Source: Porphyromonadaceae bacterium (GTDB taxonomy: Bacteria > Bacteroidota > Bacteroidia > Bacteroidales > UBA12481). Taken from it: a DNA stretch of 48,902 bases. The translations under genes and the position numbers were made by a program. The notes below the pieces were generated by a model. It did no database searches. It worked only from the letters and a program-made list of their open reading frames with translations, and had not been told where the DNA came from. Below, in pieces: positions 17,265-24,130 of this stretch. The stretch covers positions 1 through 48,902 of the forward strand of contig QYQM01000010.1 in the NCBI GenBank assembly GCA_007280905.1, written 5' to 3'. Positions within the stretch are counted from its first letter, which is position 1, and every line of letters begins with the position of its first letter.

Positions 17265-17448
17265 AGAGTCCTGCCTCCGGATGGGCTTCAATGTGTCGTT
17301 TGACCTGGTGTCCGAAATCAACCTGCAGGAACATCGTATCTCCATCCATGATCACTGCCCAATCATCGGGATTCAGCAGGTCAATGCACTCAGCTATGGC
17401 ATCAAGCAGTTTGAAATTGAAGCTATAGGGGGTAAAAAAGTAGATCAT
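17236..17448 (-). pseudogene. Truncated glycosyltransferase-like copy (N-terminal 65 residues)
   Basis: The ORF from the ATG at 17448 reads MIYFFTPYSFNFKLLDAI and keeps the DGDT motif, closely matching the N-terminus of the complete copy at 18712-19239. The match stops after about 65 residues at LFTCFAS, near 17249, where the frame runs into the POT gene's antisense strand and ends three codons later. The copies differ at many positions (roughly a fifth of bases by eye), so this is not a recent duplication. The upstream leader with its terminator and start-codon hairpin is conserved in both copies. Confidence 0.75.
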
Positions 17449-17486
17449 TCCGAAAGCTACGGAATGGAGAAAGGGCAAAAAAGGAC

Positions 17487-17519
17487 AAAAAAAAGGCTCC
17501 CGAGGTGGCAGCGAGAGCC
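17487..17519 (-). terminator. Leader terminator before the truncated glycosyltransferase copy
   Basis: On the minus strand GGCTCTCG (17519-17512), a nine-base loop and CGGGAGCC (17502-17495) pair with one G-U, followed by eight T (17494-17487). It lies about 40 bases before the start codon at 17448 and also just after the convergent-free end of nothing else, so it acts either as a leader attenuator or as terminator of the DUF1016 gene ending at 17549. Confidence 0.6.
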
Positions 17520-17548
17520 TCAATCTCTAAACATAAGACAAATATGGT

Positions 17549-18604
17549 TTACTGATTTTTATTTTCGATCAGTTGTTTTAATTCTTCTTTGCTTGGAAGT
17601 ACAGTCTTGTAGAGACTTGCAAAAATTTGTGTATTATTTTCCGGTAAAGTAATTTCAACTAATGTTTCATCTTTATCCCTGCATAATACGATGCCAATTG
17701 TCTTATTTTCTTCAGGAAGTTTCACAAACCGGTCATAATAATTCACATACATTTGCATTTGTCCTATGTCTTGATGGGATATTTCTCCAATTTTCAAATC
17801 AATAAGAACAAAACTTTTAAGAATTCTATTATAAAAAACAAGGTCAACCCGAAAATGTTTTTCGTTAAATGTGAAGCGAACTTGCCTGCCAATGAAGGCA
17901 AAACCTTTGCCTAATTCAAGTAGAAAATGTTCTAATTTGTTTATCAGTCTCTGCTCAATATCTGATTCGGAATAGAAGGAATTCTCAGGTAGACCTAAAA
18001 ATTCAAGTATGTATGGATCTTTAACTGTGTCTTCAGGTCTTTGTAATAACTGACCTTTGATTGAAAGGTCTTTTACCCTTTCTTTATCGCGGCTTAAAAC
18101 AAGTCTTTGATAAAGCGCAGAATCATATTGTCGTTGCATTTCTCTCAAACTCCAATTATTGCTAAAGCTCTCTATTTCGTAAAATTTCCTTTCCTGCGGG
18201 TCGTCAATTCTCATCAGTTTGAGATAATGAGACCAACTTAATTGAAAATCAGGCAATGTTTTTATAGCTTGTACTTCTTCATTATCTGCACTTTGGAATT
18301 TCCCAGACAGTGTTTGGGATTTTGAGTAAACAAGAAAAAACATCCTCATTTGCTCAAGGTTAGAAACAGAAAATCCTTTACCAAACTTTTGAGTTAATTG
18401 ATCTGAAAGAGCTTGAAGCACTCTTTTGCCATATTCAGCTCTTTCTTCTCCTTTTTGTTCATCTTCAACTATCATACGACCTATCTCATAATAGGAGTAT
18501 AACATCGTCTGATTAACATGCCTGGCAACAGATTCTCTTGCTTTTGTAATCAGTTCAGCAATCTGTGTATATAAATGCTTAGCTATTAAGTTATTGTCAA
18601 TCAT
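17549..18604 (-). CDS. PDDEXK nuclease-domain protein, YhcG/DUF1016 family
   Basis: The 351-residue protein begins with the DUF1016 N-terminal domain (YYEIGRMIVEDEQKGEERAEYGKRVL, then the LEQMRMFF and SWSHYLKLMRI blocks). The C-terminal half is a PDDEXK nuclease: RVDLVFYNR with D254, then LIDLK with D269 and K271. Members are linked to mobile elements, DNA repair and defence, but the role is not established. Codon use is visibly AT-richer than in neighbours, and the gene has its own Bacteroidota promoter. It sits between two copies of a glycosyltransferase gene inside the remains of an integrated element, which points to acquired cargo. All catalytic residues are present. Confidence 0.88.
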   Translation of the reverse strand: MIDNNLIAKHLYTQIAELITKARESVARHVNQTMLYSYYEIGRMIVEDEQKGEERAEYGKRVLQALSDQLTQKFGKGFSVSNLEQMRMFFLVYSKSQTLSGKFQSADNEEVQAIKTLPDFQLSWSHYLKLMRIDDPQERKFYEIESFSNNWSLREMQRQYDSALYQRLVLSRDKERVKDLSIKGQLLQRPEDTVKDPYILEFLGLPENSFYSESDIEQRLINKLEHFLLELGKGFAFIGRQVRFTFNEKHFRVDLVFYNRILKSFVLIDLKIGEISHQDIGQMQMYVNYYDRFVKLPEENKTIGIVLCRDKDETLVEITLPENNTQIFASLYKTVLPSKEELKQLIENKNQ

Positions 18605-18623
18605 TTATGTTTAAGTTTATTTA

Positions 18624-18651
18624 CAAATATAAAATTAAACGTAAACACAAA
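18624..18651 (-). promoter_or_regulatory. Promoter of the DUF1016 gene
   Basis: On the minus strand TTTG (18651-18648), 16 bases, then TATATTTG (18631-18624), a full -7 match. The start codon at 18604 follows about 20 bases later. The spacing is slightly short for the phylum. Confidence 0.5.
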
Positions 18652-18711
18652 CGTAACCAATTACTTTGATTTGCACCTTGTAAGGAACTCGCACCTGGTG
18701 TCAAAACCACG

Positions 18712-19239
18712 TTATGCGCTGTCTTTTAGCCGGCAATAATGGAGGACGTACATATCCTGCATCAGCCGGACATCCAATCCGATTTCCAGAACGACCTTGC
18801 TGATTTTGATATCCACTCCCAGTATCCGTTTTTCGGAAGCGGTTACGCGAACCATCGGCAGGATCTTATCCCAGGTTGATTTTTTAATGACCATCAGGTG
18901 GCCGGCAATCTTACGGTTGATCTGGGTGACTTTTCCCGATACCAGCAGTACTCGGTACTCTGCCTGTTCCTTTTGGTACAGGATCGAATCGTTTTCCATA
19001 TCTACCCCTGGCGGGACCTGAACCCGATAGTGGCATCGGGAGGCATAAGAGGTAAAGAGTCCTGCGTTGGGATGGTTTTCTATGTGGGTTTTGATCTGGT
19101 GCCCGAAATCGGACTGCAGGAATGCGGTATCCCCATCCATGATCTCTGCCCAATCATCAGGATTCAGCAGGTCCATACATTGAGCAATGGCATCCAGCAA
19201 TTTGAAATTGAAGCTATATGGGGTGAAAAAGAAGATCAT
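18712..19239 (-). CDS. Glycosyltransferase-like protein (GT-A type), element-borne
   Basis: The frame is open from 19299, but the ATG at 19239 (MIFFFTPYSFNFK, 175 residues) is chosen because the other copy shares that start and the sequence before it is a conserved untranslated leader. DDWAEIMDGDTAFL (residues 28-41) has the DxD-type metal-binding motif of GT-A glycosyltransferases, and FGHQI follows, both typical of small transferases I associate with Bacteroidota phage-like elements. A second region (KVTQINRKIAGHLMVIKKSTWDKI) fits the acceptor side. It lies in a decayed element upstream of DUF1016 in the same direction. What it glycosylates is unknown. Confidence 0.65.
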   Translation of the reverse strand: MIFFFTPYSFNFKLLDAIAQCMDLLNPDDWAEIMDGDTAFLQSDFGHQIKTHIENHPNAGLFTSYASRCHYRVQVPPGVDMENDSILYQKEQAEYRVLLVSGKVTQINRKIAGHLMVIKKSTWDKILPMVRVTASEKRILGVDIKISKVVLEIGLDVRLMQDMYVLHYCRLKDSA

Positions 19240-19256
19240 TCCGAAAGCTACGGAAT
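19238..19256 (-). promoter_or_regulatory. Start-codon hairpin of the glycosyltransferase gene
   Basis: On the minus strand ATTCCG, a seven-base loop TAGCTTT and CGGAAT form a stem whose end overlaps the first two bases of the ATG at 19239. The same hairpin occurs at 17447-17465 before the truncated copy. It could hide the translation start. Confidence 0.45.
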
Positions 19257-19277
19257 GGCGAAATGGTGAAAAAGGAC

Positions 19278-19308
19278 AAAAAAAGGCTCCCGGTGCCAAC
19301 CGGAAGCC
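19278..19308 (-). terminator. Leader terminator before the glycosyltransferase gene
   Basis: On the minus strand GGCTTCCGG (19308-19300), loop TTGGCA and CCGGGAGCC (19293-19285) pair with one G-U, followed by seven T (19284-19278). It is conserved in position, but not in loop sequence, in front of both glycosyltransferase copies. Confidence 0.65.
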
Positions 19309-19518
19309 TTAATTCCTAAACATAGTCTTTATTAGTTGCATTTAAAAATGGTCAATTAGTAATTGTGTGGATAATCAGGGATGATTTCATGGTGTACAAC
19401 GTCTGTACATACGCATTGTGTATAGCTGGAAGTTCATCTGTATTGAGTATGGTAAGCCTGATTTCGGGGCTATACGCAGTTGGTATGTCTGTTTTTCTTT
19501 CACAAACGTAAAGCTATC

Positions 19519-19714
19519 TTATTTCCCAATATCCTGATCATTAAAAGGGCTGATTATCTGGGATAGTTTCTTCTGGGAAACATGCGTCTATATTTCAGTG
19601 TTTTTGAGATTTTGTGGCCAAGCGGTTTCTGGATATATCGCAAATCTGTTCCTTTCTCCAATAGGTGCGTGGTTAAGCTGTACCGCAAAGTGTTCACGCA
19701 CTTTTTTAACAAAG
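19519..19714 (-). pseudogene. Tyrosine recombinase (XerC/D-type integrase), C-terminal remnant
   Basis: Reading the minus strand from about 19714 gives LLKKCVNTLRYSLTTHLL, then EKGTDLRYIQKPLGHK, the box with the conserved arginine (HxLR-like) and the GH of box II. Near 19595 a lost base shifts the frame. In the new frame the text continues KNTEI, a TAG stop where the catalytic tyrosine codon is expected, then THVSQKKLSQIISPFNDQ and a normal stop at 19519. The usual ending of this family is GHKSSKTTEIYTHVS, so the alignment is plain. Frameshift plus loss of the tyrosine codon make it inactive, and the N-terminal part is missing. It marks the segment as an old integrated element. Confidence 0.85.
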
Positions 19715-19715
19715 C

Positions 19716-19738
19716 AAAACCCCCCATTTAACCGGGGG
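19716..19738 (-). terminator. Rho-independent terminator after the 52-residue ORF
   Basis: On the minus strand CCCCC (19738-19734), an eight-base loop and GGGGGG (19725-19720), then TTTTGCTTTGTT. It lies about 35 bases after the stop of the small ORF at 19774-19932. Confidence 0.5.
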
Positions 19739-19773
19739 CTTCCGCAAAAATACAAACCTATGAAAAAAGAAAA

Positions 19774-19932
19774 CTACGCTTTTCTTTTAATGGGTTTTCT
19801 TGCCAGCGTGAATGGTTCAGCCTTTTTAGAGGGGAGTTTGGCAAGAGGGGGAATCGGATAAAGAGTCTCCATGCCCAGACCGCCGAGGTTTTTACCATCG
19901 GTGAGCAATTTTCCAATATCTGCAAAATCCAT
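19774..19932 (-). CDS. Small hypothetical protein of the decayed element (52 residues)
   Basis: The ORF starts at the ATG at 19932 with MDFADIGKLLTDGKNLGGLG, continues with a proline-rich PIPPLAKLPSKKAEP part and ends in a basic tail (ARKPIKRKA). Amino-acid make-up and the terminator directly after it suggest a real gene. I do not recognise the family. It lies between a truncated ORF and the integrase remnant on the same strand and probably belongs to the same element. Confidence 0.45.
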   Translation of the reverse strand: MDFADIGKLLTDGKNLGGLGMETLYPIPPLAKLPSKKAEPFTLARKPIKRKA

Positions 19933-19964
19933 GTTTTTAAAGATTTGAGCGTGAATATTTCAGA

Positions 19965-20126
19965 TTAAATGGAACCGCTGCCCGTTTTCGGGAGGTTGGT
20001 CCATACTGCTGCATTCATCCCGAATCCGAGACCTTCCCACCAGTCAGTTAATCTACTGAATAACCGCTTGATGCGGGTGACGTTTTGGCCTGCCTGTTCG
20101 TAGTAGGCCCCAAACCCAATGATTAA
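19965..20126 (-). pseudogene. 5'-truncated ORF of the decayed element
   Basis: The frame from 20126 reads LIIGFGAYYEQAGQN, later TDWWEGLGFGMNAAVWTN and stops at 19965. It has protein-like composition but no start codon upstream: the frame runs straight back into the ParE-like toxin remnant. The 5' end was evidently lost at the junction near 20127-20135. Family unknown; phage-like by context only. Confidence 0.5.
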
Positions 20127-20194
20127 TCCGCTATGTAATCGAATATTTCCTTTAAATCAGCTATGGATAATTCAGTCCAGACTATTTTGACCAT
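20123..20194 (-). pseudogene. RelE/ParE-family toxin, truncated after 23 codons
   Basis: The ATG at 20194 overlaps the end of the antitoxin gene. The text MVKIVWTELSIADLKEIFDY is the standard N-terminus of ParE/RelE-type toxins (helix-rich start with W, LxxL and I-x-x-Y-I). After IAD comes a stop, where the sequence changes to element DNA. The catalytic or target-binding C-terminal strands are absent, so the toxin is inactive. The junction gives the right edge of the inserted or recombined segment. Confidence 0.8.
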
Positions 20195-20364
20195 CTATCA
20201 ATCATAAGCTTAACGTCGTCATTAGAAACAACTTTGCCTTCATCGGATTGTCGAATTCCTTCTTCTACTTTCTCAATGAAAATCAACTGATCTATTAATT
20301 CATCAATAGTAAAGGAATCAGGTAAGTTAATGATCGATTTGTTTAATTTCTCCTTTGTTAGCAT
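20182..20364 (-). CDS. Antitoxin of a RelE/ParE-type module (60 residues)
   Basis: The frame is open from 20481, but the ATG at 20364 gives a protein of normal antitoxin size. It contains DELIDQLIFIEKVEEGIRQ and SDEGKVVSNDDVKLMIDRW, a pattern common in short antitoxins preceding ParE/RelE toxins (KVexGlxqaxxGkvxsxexvkxxxxkW). Its stop overlaps the start of the toxin remnant at 20194, so the pair was once a translationally coupled module. With the toxin broken, the gene is an orphan antitoxin; it could still neutralise a related toxin elsewhere. Confidence 0.75.
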   Translation of the reverse strand: MLTKEKLNKSIINLPDSFTIDELIDQLIFIEKVEEGIRQSDEGKVVSNDDVKLMIDRWSK

Positions 20365-20496
20365 GGTCTCTTTATTTTTGTAAAGATAGCACATTTGATC
20401 TTTATTAGCCATCCATCTCCGAAAGAGAACTTCGTCGACGGGATTTACACCCCAGAAGCTCTCTATGAAGTAAAACCGCACCAGATCTTTTGCGAC

Positions 20497-21216
20497 CTAT
20501 TGTGCCTGTGTAATGAATTGGTTTTCTGTATTTCTGCGAACCAGGACATTATGAGTATCCCTTTTCAAACAGTAATCTAAATCCAAATCAAACCCCTTCG
20601 ATTTCAAAACATTATAGTGCCTGGCACCGGAAAGGGCTGCATGAATATCTGAGCTGCCCTGTTTCCAGCTTTGGATGGCCAGCCGGCCCAGATCGTCAAA
20701 CTCAAATCCACCGGATTTTTGCAATGTCGAGCAGATCAACCCTGCGCAAAGAAAATCATCAAGAGAGAATTCCCCATTGGTTCCGGCACAGATCAGCTCA
20801 ACAGACTGATTCTGTGCACTCAGGTAATTGGTTAAGGCGCGATAGTTTATAAAGGCGCCGATCAGCACTTCATCAGCCGATCCGCATTTTGAAAGGGCGA
20901 GGGTGCCATTGGTGGTGGTCAGCACAATCCCCTTATTCCTGACTTTTTCAACCGTATAATCCAGTGGTGAATTGCTAAAGTCGAAACCATCTATCGGCAA
21001 CGCATGACGTTCACCTCCAAGTAAAACATCAGAGGATTTTAATTGAAAAGCCTCTTCTATGGATGCCACTGTTTTTACCCAGCGGGCGCCATTCGACAGT
21101 GCGGTTATGATTACCGAGGTTGCCCGCAATACATCGATGACCACCACAACCTTACCCCGGAGCTCCTCCTCATGGATATCCCGAGCTGTTAACGTAATAT
21201 GTAAGTTTCTAGTCAT
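20497..21216 (-). CDS. comB: 2-phosphosulfolactate phosphatase ComB
   Basis: A 239-residue protein with all the ComB landmarks: VVVIDVLRATSVI near residue 25, LLGGERHALPIDGFD, SPLDYTVEKVRNKGIVLTTTNGT, ICAGTNGEFSLDDFLCAG and a C-terminal GFDLDLDYCLKRD. The enzyme removes phosphate from 2-phosphosulfolactate to give sulfolactate, a step in coenzyme M synthesis in methanogens and in sulfolactate formation in some bacteria. Neither ComA nor other pathway genes are in the window, so the role here is open. The start ATG follows a gttatcgg repeat tract. It shares direction with the antitoxin gene downstream and pabB upstream. Confidence 0.85.
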   Translation of the reverse strand: MTRNLHITLTARDIHEEELRGKVVVVIDVLRATSVIITALSNGARWVKTVASIEEAFQLKSSDVLLGGERHALPIDGFDFSNSPLDYTVEKVRNKGIVLTTTNGTLALSKCGSADEVLIGAFINYRALTNYLSAQNQSVELICAGTNGEFSLDDFLCAGLICSTLQKSGGFEFDDLGRLAIQSWKQGSSDIHAALSGARHYNVLKSKGFDLDLDYCLKRDTHNVLVRRNTENQFITQAQ

Positions 21217-21316
21217 TTGTTAGTTGTTATCGGTTATCGGTTATCGCGTTTGACGGGTTGCATGTTGAAGGTTTCAGGATACTTGAATCTTCAACTTCAG
21301 AATTCTCAATTCGAAT

Positions 21317-22318
21317 CTAGAAATTCTTACTTCCTTTCAATTTGTGATTTGTTATTTGAAGGTACACCTTGTCGAGCATCTCCCTATATTCAGCCATAGG
21401 CTGGCTCAGATGGGTGATCCCTCCGCCACTCCGGTAACGCAAGCCCGTTTTGGTTTGCTCAATAAAACGGATCATAACTGCACTTTTCATGTTTTGTCCG
21501 TCGAATACCCCGAAAATCCCGGTATAATAGCCGCGCGGTTCAACTTCCGCCTCACGGATAATTTCCAGGGTGCGTTTCTTGGGCGCCCCGCTGATACTGC
21601 CTGCCGGAAGAAGAGCATCCAGAATATCACCGATATGCATCGAAAAACCATTGGGCAAATGGCCCCTGATCTCGGAACTCACCTGCAAAATCTCTTTCTC
21701 ATGAGTCTGAATCCGATCAATATATCGATATCGGTTAACTTCCACATTGTCAGCTATTTTACTTAAATCATTACGAATCAGATCGACAATGGTTGTATGT
21801 TCAGATGTTTCTTTCGGATCTTCCAAAACTTTGTATTCAGCATCCGGCAATGAAGCATCAATAGTGCCTTTCATAGGATAAGAACTGATAATCCCGCCGT
21901 TGATCCTTACAAACGGCTCGGGTGAAAAAACGACAAACCGATTTTTAATAAGGAGCTTGTAAGGCGCTTCGCTGAGTTCATAAATTTCCTCAATGGTCAG
22001 GCTGGTTTCAATCGGGGTGGGGAACGTCAGGTTAACCAGATAGGAATTGCCTTGCCTGAGATGATGCATGACCCGTTCAAAAGCAGTCAGATAATCAGGA
22101 TAGGGTACCGGTTGCTTTTCCAGGTGAAACTTGGTTTTAGCTGCTATTGGATTGATCTGCTGATGGTATTCCGGCATCATGAACCGGATGGTGTCCGGAA
22201 TTTTGGCTAAAGGATAAACAAGAGGGGAAAGCTCTTCGAAATCAATAATAAAAAGGAATGGCTCCCCGGTTTTTCCAAGATGGTTCAGTTCATTAATAAA
22301 GGCTTTTTCCAGGAGCAT
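21317..22318 (-). CDS. pabB: Aminodeoxychorismate synthase component I
   Basis: The chorismate-binding domain is complete: YLVNLTFPTPI, SSYPMKGTI (PMKGT motif), DLIRNDLSKIA, LLPAGSISGAPKKRTLEII and RGYYTGIFGVFDG. With glutamine-derived ammonia from PabA it converts chorismate to 4-amino-4-deoxychorismate for folate synthesis. The frame is open to a GTG at 22360, but that codon lies between the -33 and -7 boxes of a good promoter, so the ATG at 22318 is the start (333 residues), with GGAG eleven bases before it. No PabA or PabC gene is adjacent. Anthranilate synthase TrpE is related, yet the short N-terminus favours PabB. Confidence 0.85.
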   Translation of the reverse strand: MLLEKAFINELNHLGKTGEPFLFIIDFEELSPLVYPLAKIPDTIRFMMPEYHQQINPIAAKTKFHLEKQPVPYPDYLTAFERVMHHLRQGNSYLVNLTFPTPIETSLTIEEIYELSEAPYKLLIKNRFVVFSPEPFVRINGGIISSYPMKGTIDASLPDAEYKVLEDPKETSEHTTIVDLIRNDLSKIADNVEVNRYRYIDRIQTHEKEILQVSSEIRGHLPNGFSMHIGDILDALLPAGSISGAPKKRTLEIIREAEVEPRGYYTGIFGVFDGQNMKSAVMIRFIEQTKTGLRYRSGGGITHLSQPMAEYREMLDKVYLQITNHKLKGSKNF

Positions 22319-22336
22319 ATTTGCGTTTTTCTCCAA

Positions 22337-22365
22337 CAAAGTTAAAATTGGTATCTTCACACAAA
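22337..22365 (-). promoter_or_regulatory. Promoter of pabB; decides its start codon
   Basis: On the minus strand TTTG (22365-22362), 17 bases, then TAACTTTG (22344-22337), a full TAnnTTTG match. Transcription should begin near 22330, only about 12-14 bases before the ATG at 22318. The upstream in-frame GTG at 22360 would not be transcribed. Confidence 0.6.
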
Positions 22366-22373
22366 CTTTTTAT

Positions 22374-22961
22374 ATGGTTAATATTCGCGAAAAAGATCGG
22401 CCTAAAACTGGGATCTACAGCAATTACCGGAAGTCCAAAGGAAAACCGGTTCTTTATATGGCTGTTGCATTGCTGGTTATACTCGTTATGGCTGTGATTT
22501 ATAACCCGAACAGAGAAGCAAAAAGAATGATTCAAAATCGAAAAAATGCCCCTGCTTCCACCTCTTCTGAACCAGAATTTATCAAACAGGGAGAATTGAC
22601 TTTCATAAAGGCCGATAGTACCATTATCGTAAAAATTGATATTGAGATCGCCGATGATGATGTACGGCGTGAACGCGGGTTGATGTACCGAAGGCAAATG
22701 GAGCTGAATCGCGGGATGCTGTTCATTTTCGAAGATGAGGATGTCCGGTCATTCTGGATGAAAAATACTTATCTGCCGCTGGATATAGTTTACCTCAGCG
22801 CGCAGAAGAAAATCGTACGGATTCATGAAAATGTAGCTATCCTGAATGAGATGTCAATCCCTTCAGATTTCCCTGCGAAATATGTAGTGGAAGTGAATGC
22901 GGGATTTTGTGCGCTCTACAATATACAAGTGGGGGATGGGATGACTTTTGTAAGGAGGTGA
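22374..22961 (+). CDS. DUF192 family protein, membrane-anchored
   Basis: A 195-residue protein with one N-terminal transmembrane segment (PVLYMAVALLVILVMAVIY, residues 25-43) and an exported C-terminal DUF192 domain. The landmarks are ERGLMYRRQMELNRGMLFIFE, VRSFWMKNTYLPLDIVYL and YVVEVNAGFCALYNIQVGD. The family is small, extracytoplasmic and without assigned activity. The gene is divergent from pabB, with start codons only 55 bases apart, and heads a same-strand run that reaches mutY. Start by ATG at 22374; there is no clear ribosome binding site. Confidence 0.85.
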   Translation: MVNIREKDRPKTGIYSNYRKSKGKPVLYMAVALLVILVMAVIYNPNREAKRMIQNRKNAPASTSSEPEFIKQGELTFIKADSTIIVKIDIEIADDDVRRERGLMYRRQMELNRGMLFIFEDEDVRSFWMKNTYLPLDIVYLSAQKKIVRIHENVAILNEMSIPSDFPAKYVVEVNAGFCALYNIQVGDGMTFVRR

Positions 22962-22976
22962 TTAGATAGAAATAAT

Positions 22977-23402
22977 ATGGAAACGCCTGCAGAACTGAAT
23001 GCCTATAATCAAAGGATACTTCGCTATGAATGGGAATCATTGATCTTTCTGATAGCCGAGGATATCGACATTAATTATATGTTCCTTGCGGAAGCGCTGA
23101 AAAAGACTAAAGTGCAAATCCTTTGGGCGCTTAACGGGCAGGAGGCAGTGAATATCTGTAAGTCAGGTATTGATATTAATTTGATTATCACAGATATACA
23201 AATGCCGGTTAAGGATGGTTATACGGCAACCAGTGAAATCCATACCTTAAACCCCAAAATTCCGATCATTGCCTATACCGCCTATTCATACGAAGGTTTA
23301 AAGGAAAGGTTATTGCTTGCAGGAGCCAGGGAATGTCTTATTAAACCTTTTGATGCCAGACAATTGTTGATTACCCTGAGAAAATACCTTTTTATTTCTT
23401 GA
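22977..23402 (+). CDS. Single-domain response regulator (receiver only)
   Basis: The 141-residue product is one CheY-like receiver domain with about 20 extra N-terminal residues. The acidic pair is at ED (28-29), the phosphoacceptor D73 lies in LIITDIQMP, the switch threonine in IIAYTAY and the lysine in CLIKPF. No output domain is present, so it must act by phosphotransfer or protein contact. The text resembles receiver domains of hybrid kinases (NINxxFL-type alpha 1), hinting at a phosphorelay partner encoded elsewhere. The stop overlaps the TTG start of the following LamG gene. Confidence 0.85.
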   Translation: METPAELNAYNQRILRYEWESLIFLIAEDIDINYMFLAEALKKTKVQILWALNGQEAVNICKSGIDINLIITDIQMPVKDGYTATSEIHTLNPKIPIIAYTAYSYEGLKERLLLAGARECLIKPFDARQLLITLRKYLFIS

Positions 23403-24130
23403 AGACAGTTTTACCGATATTATTTTGGCTGGCAATGATCAGCTCAGCCTGCATAAATGATAATGAGAAGGATATGTTCCCTCATATCGTAATTCCCGAT
23501 TCTGCCATACATGGCCAGGTGGCCTGGTTCAGTTTCGATTCTACCCTTGATGACCAGCTCCGTAATGTCGACCCGCTTAGGTTTTGGGGCGATATCGAGC
23601 GCGGCAGGGATCATAACCGTATTGACAGTGCTGCCCTGGTGATGGATGGAATTCATGATTACTTGTCAGGACTCATCGGAAGATATGATTCTTTGGCCAT
23701 CTCCCTCTGGTTCCTGCCTATGCCTAATTATAACAGATCCTACCTGTTTGATTACGGTATAGGGCAGTTTTCGGCCGGTCTTGATGGCATAACCTCGGCT
23801 ACCATGCCCAGGTTCAGAATGTTTTTGCAACAAGATACCTCAAAATGGTACTGGACAAATCAGCTCGATTTTTTCTTTTGGCACCATATGTATCTGGAGA
23901 TCGGGGACACTATCAACCCGCCCAGGCTATATATCGATGGGTATCTGCCTGATACGGTATCCCGGCCCTGGCGGATGCATCCGCTAACCGACCTCCTCTA
24001 TCTGGGTAGGCCTTACAACACCGATATTATGGATACCCTGCTGTATAGGGGTTATTTAGATGAGATCCGCATTTTCAACAAGTTCCTTACCGAAGAGGAG
24101 ATTTACAGCCTCTTCTGGGAAGGTTTGTAG
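23399..24130 (+). CDS. LamG-like (concanavalin-fold) lipoprotein
   Basis: The TTG start at 23399 overlaps the previous stop (TTGA), and the signal WLAMISSAC gives a lipoprotein with the cysteine at about residue 18. The mature part reads like a LamG/laminin-G-like jellyroll: GQVAWFSFDSTLDDQ, then LVMDGIHDYLSG, AISLWFLP, RLYIDGYL, LLYLGRPYN and the diagnostic end GYLDEIRIFNKFLTEEEIYSLF. Such domains bind carbohydrates or proteins on the cell surface. No ATG is available at a position that keeps the signal peptide, which supports TTG. Confidence 0.75.
   Translation: MKTVLPILFWLAMISSACINDNEKDMFPHIVIPDSAIHGQVAWFSFDSTLDDQLRNVDPLRFWGDIERGRDHNRIDSAALVMDGIHDYLSGLIGRYDSLAISLWFLPMPNYNRSYLFDYGIGQFSAGLDGITSATMPRFRMFLQQDTSKWYWTNQLDFFFWHHMYLEIGDTINPPRLYIDGYLPDTVSRPWRMHPLTDLLYLGRPYNTDIMDTLLYRGYLDEIRIFNKFLTEEEIYSLFWEGL

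Noticed and set aside
17245-17652. 135-residue plus-strand ORF after the POT gene
   Set aside because: It is antisense to the glycosyltransferase remnant and to the end of the DUF1016 gene.
18898-19269. Plus-strand ORF of 123 residues
   Set aside because: Antisense shadow of the glycosyltransferase; the minus frame has the DGDT motif and a conserved paralogue.
19598-19861. 87-residue plus-strand ORF
   Set aside because: It lies antisense to the integrase remnant, a terminator and the 52-residue minus-strand ORF, all of which have better coding or structural support.
20365-20481. N-terminal extension of the antitoxin (from 20481)
   Set aside because: The extra 39 residues do not fit the antitoxin family, and the ATG at 20364 gives the usual length.
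22319-22360. GTG start for pabB at 22360
   Set aside because: The codon lies between promoter boxes, so it is not expected in the mRNA.
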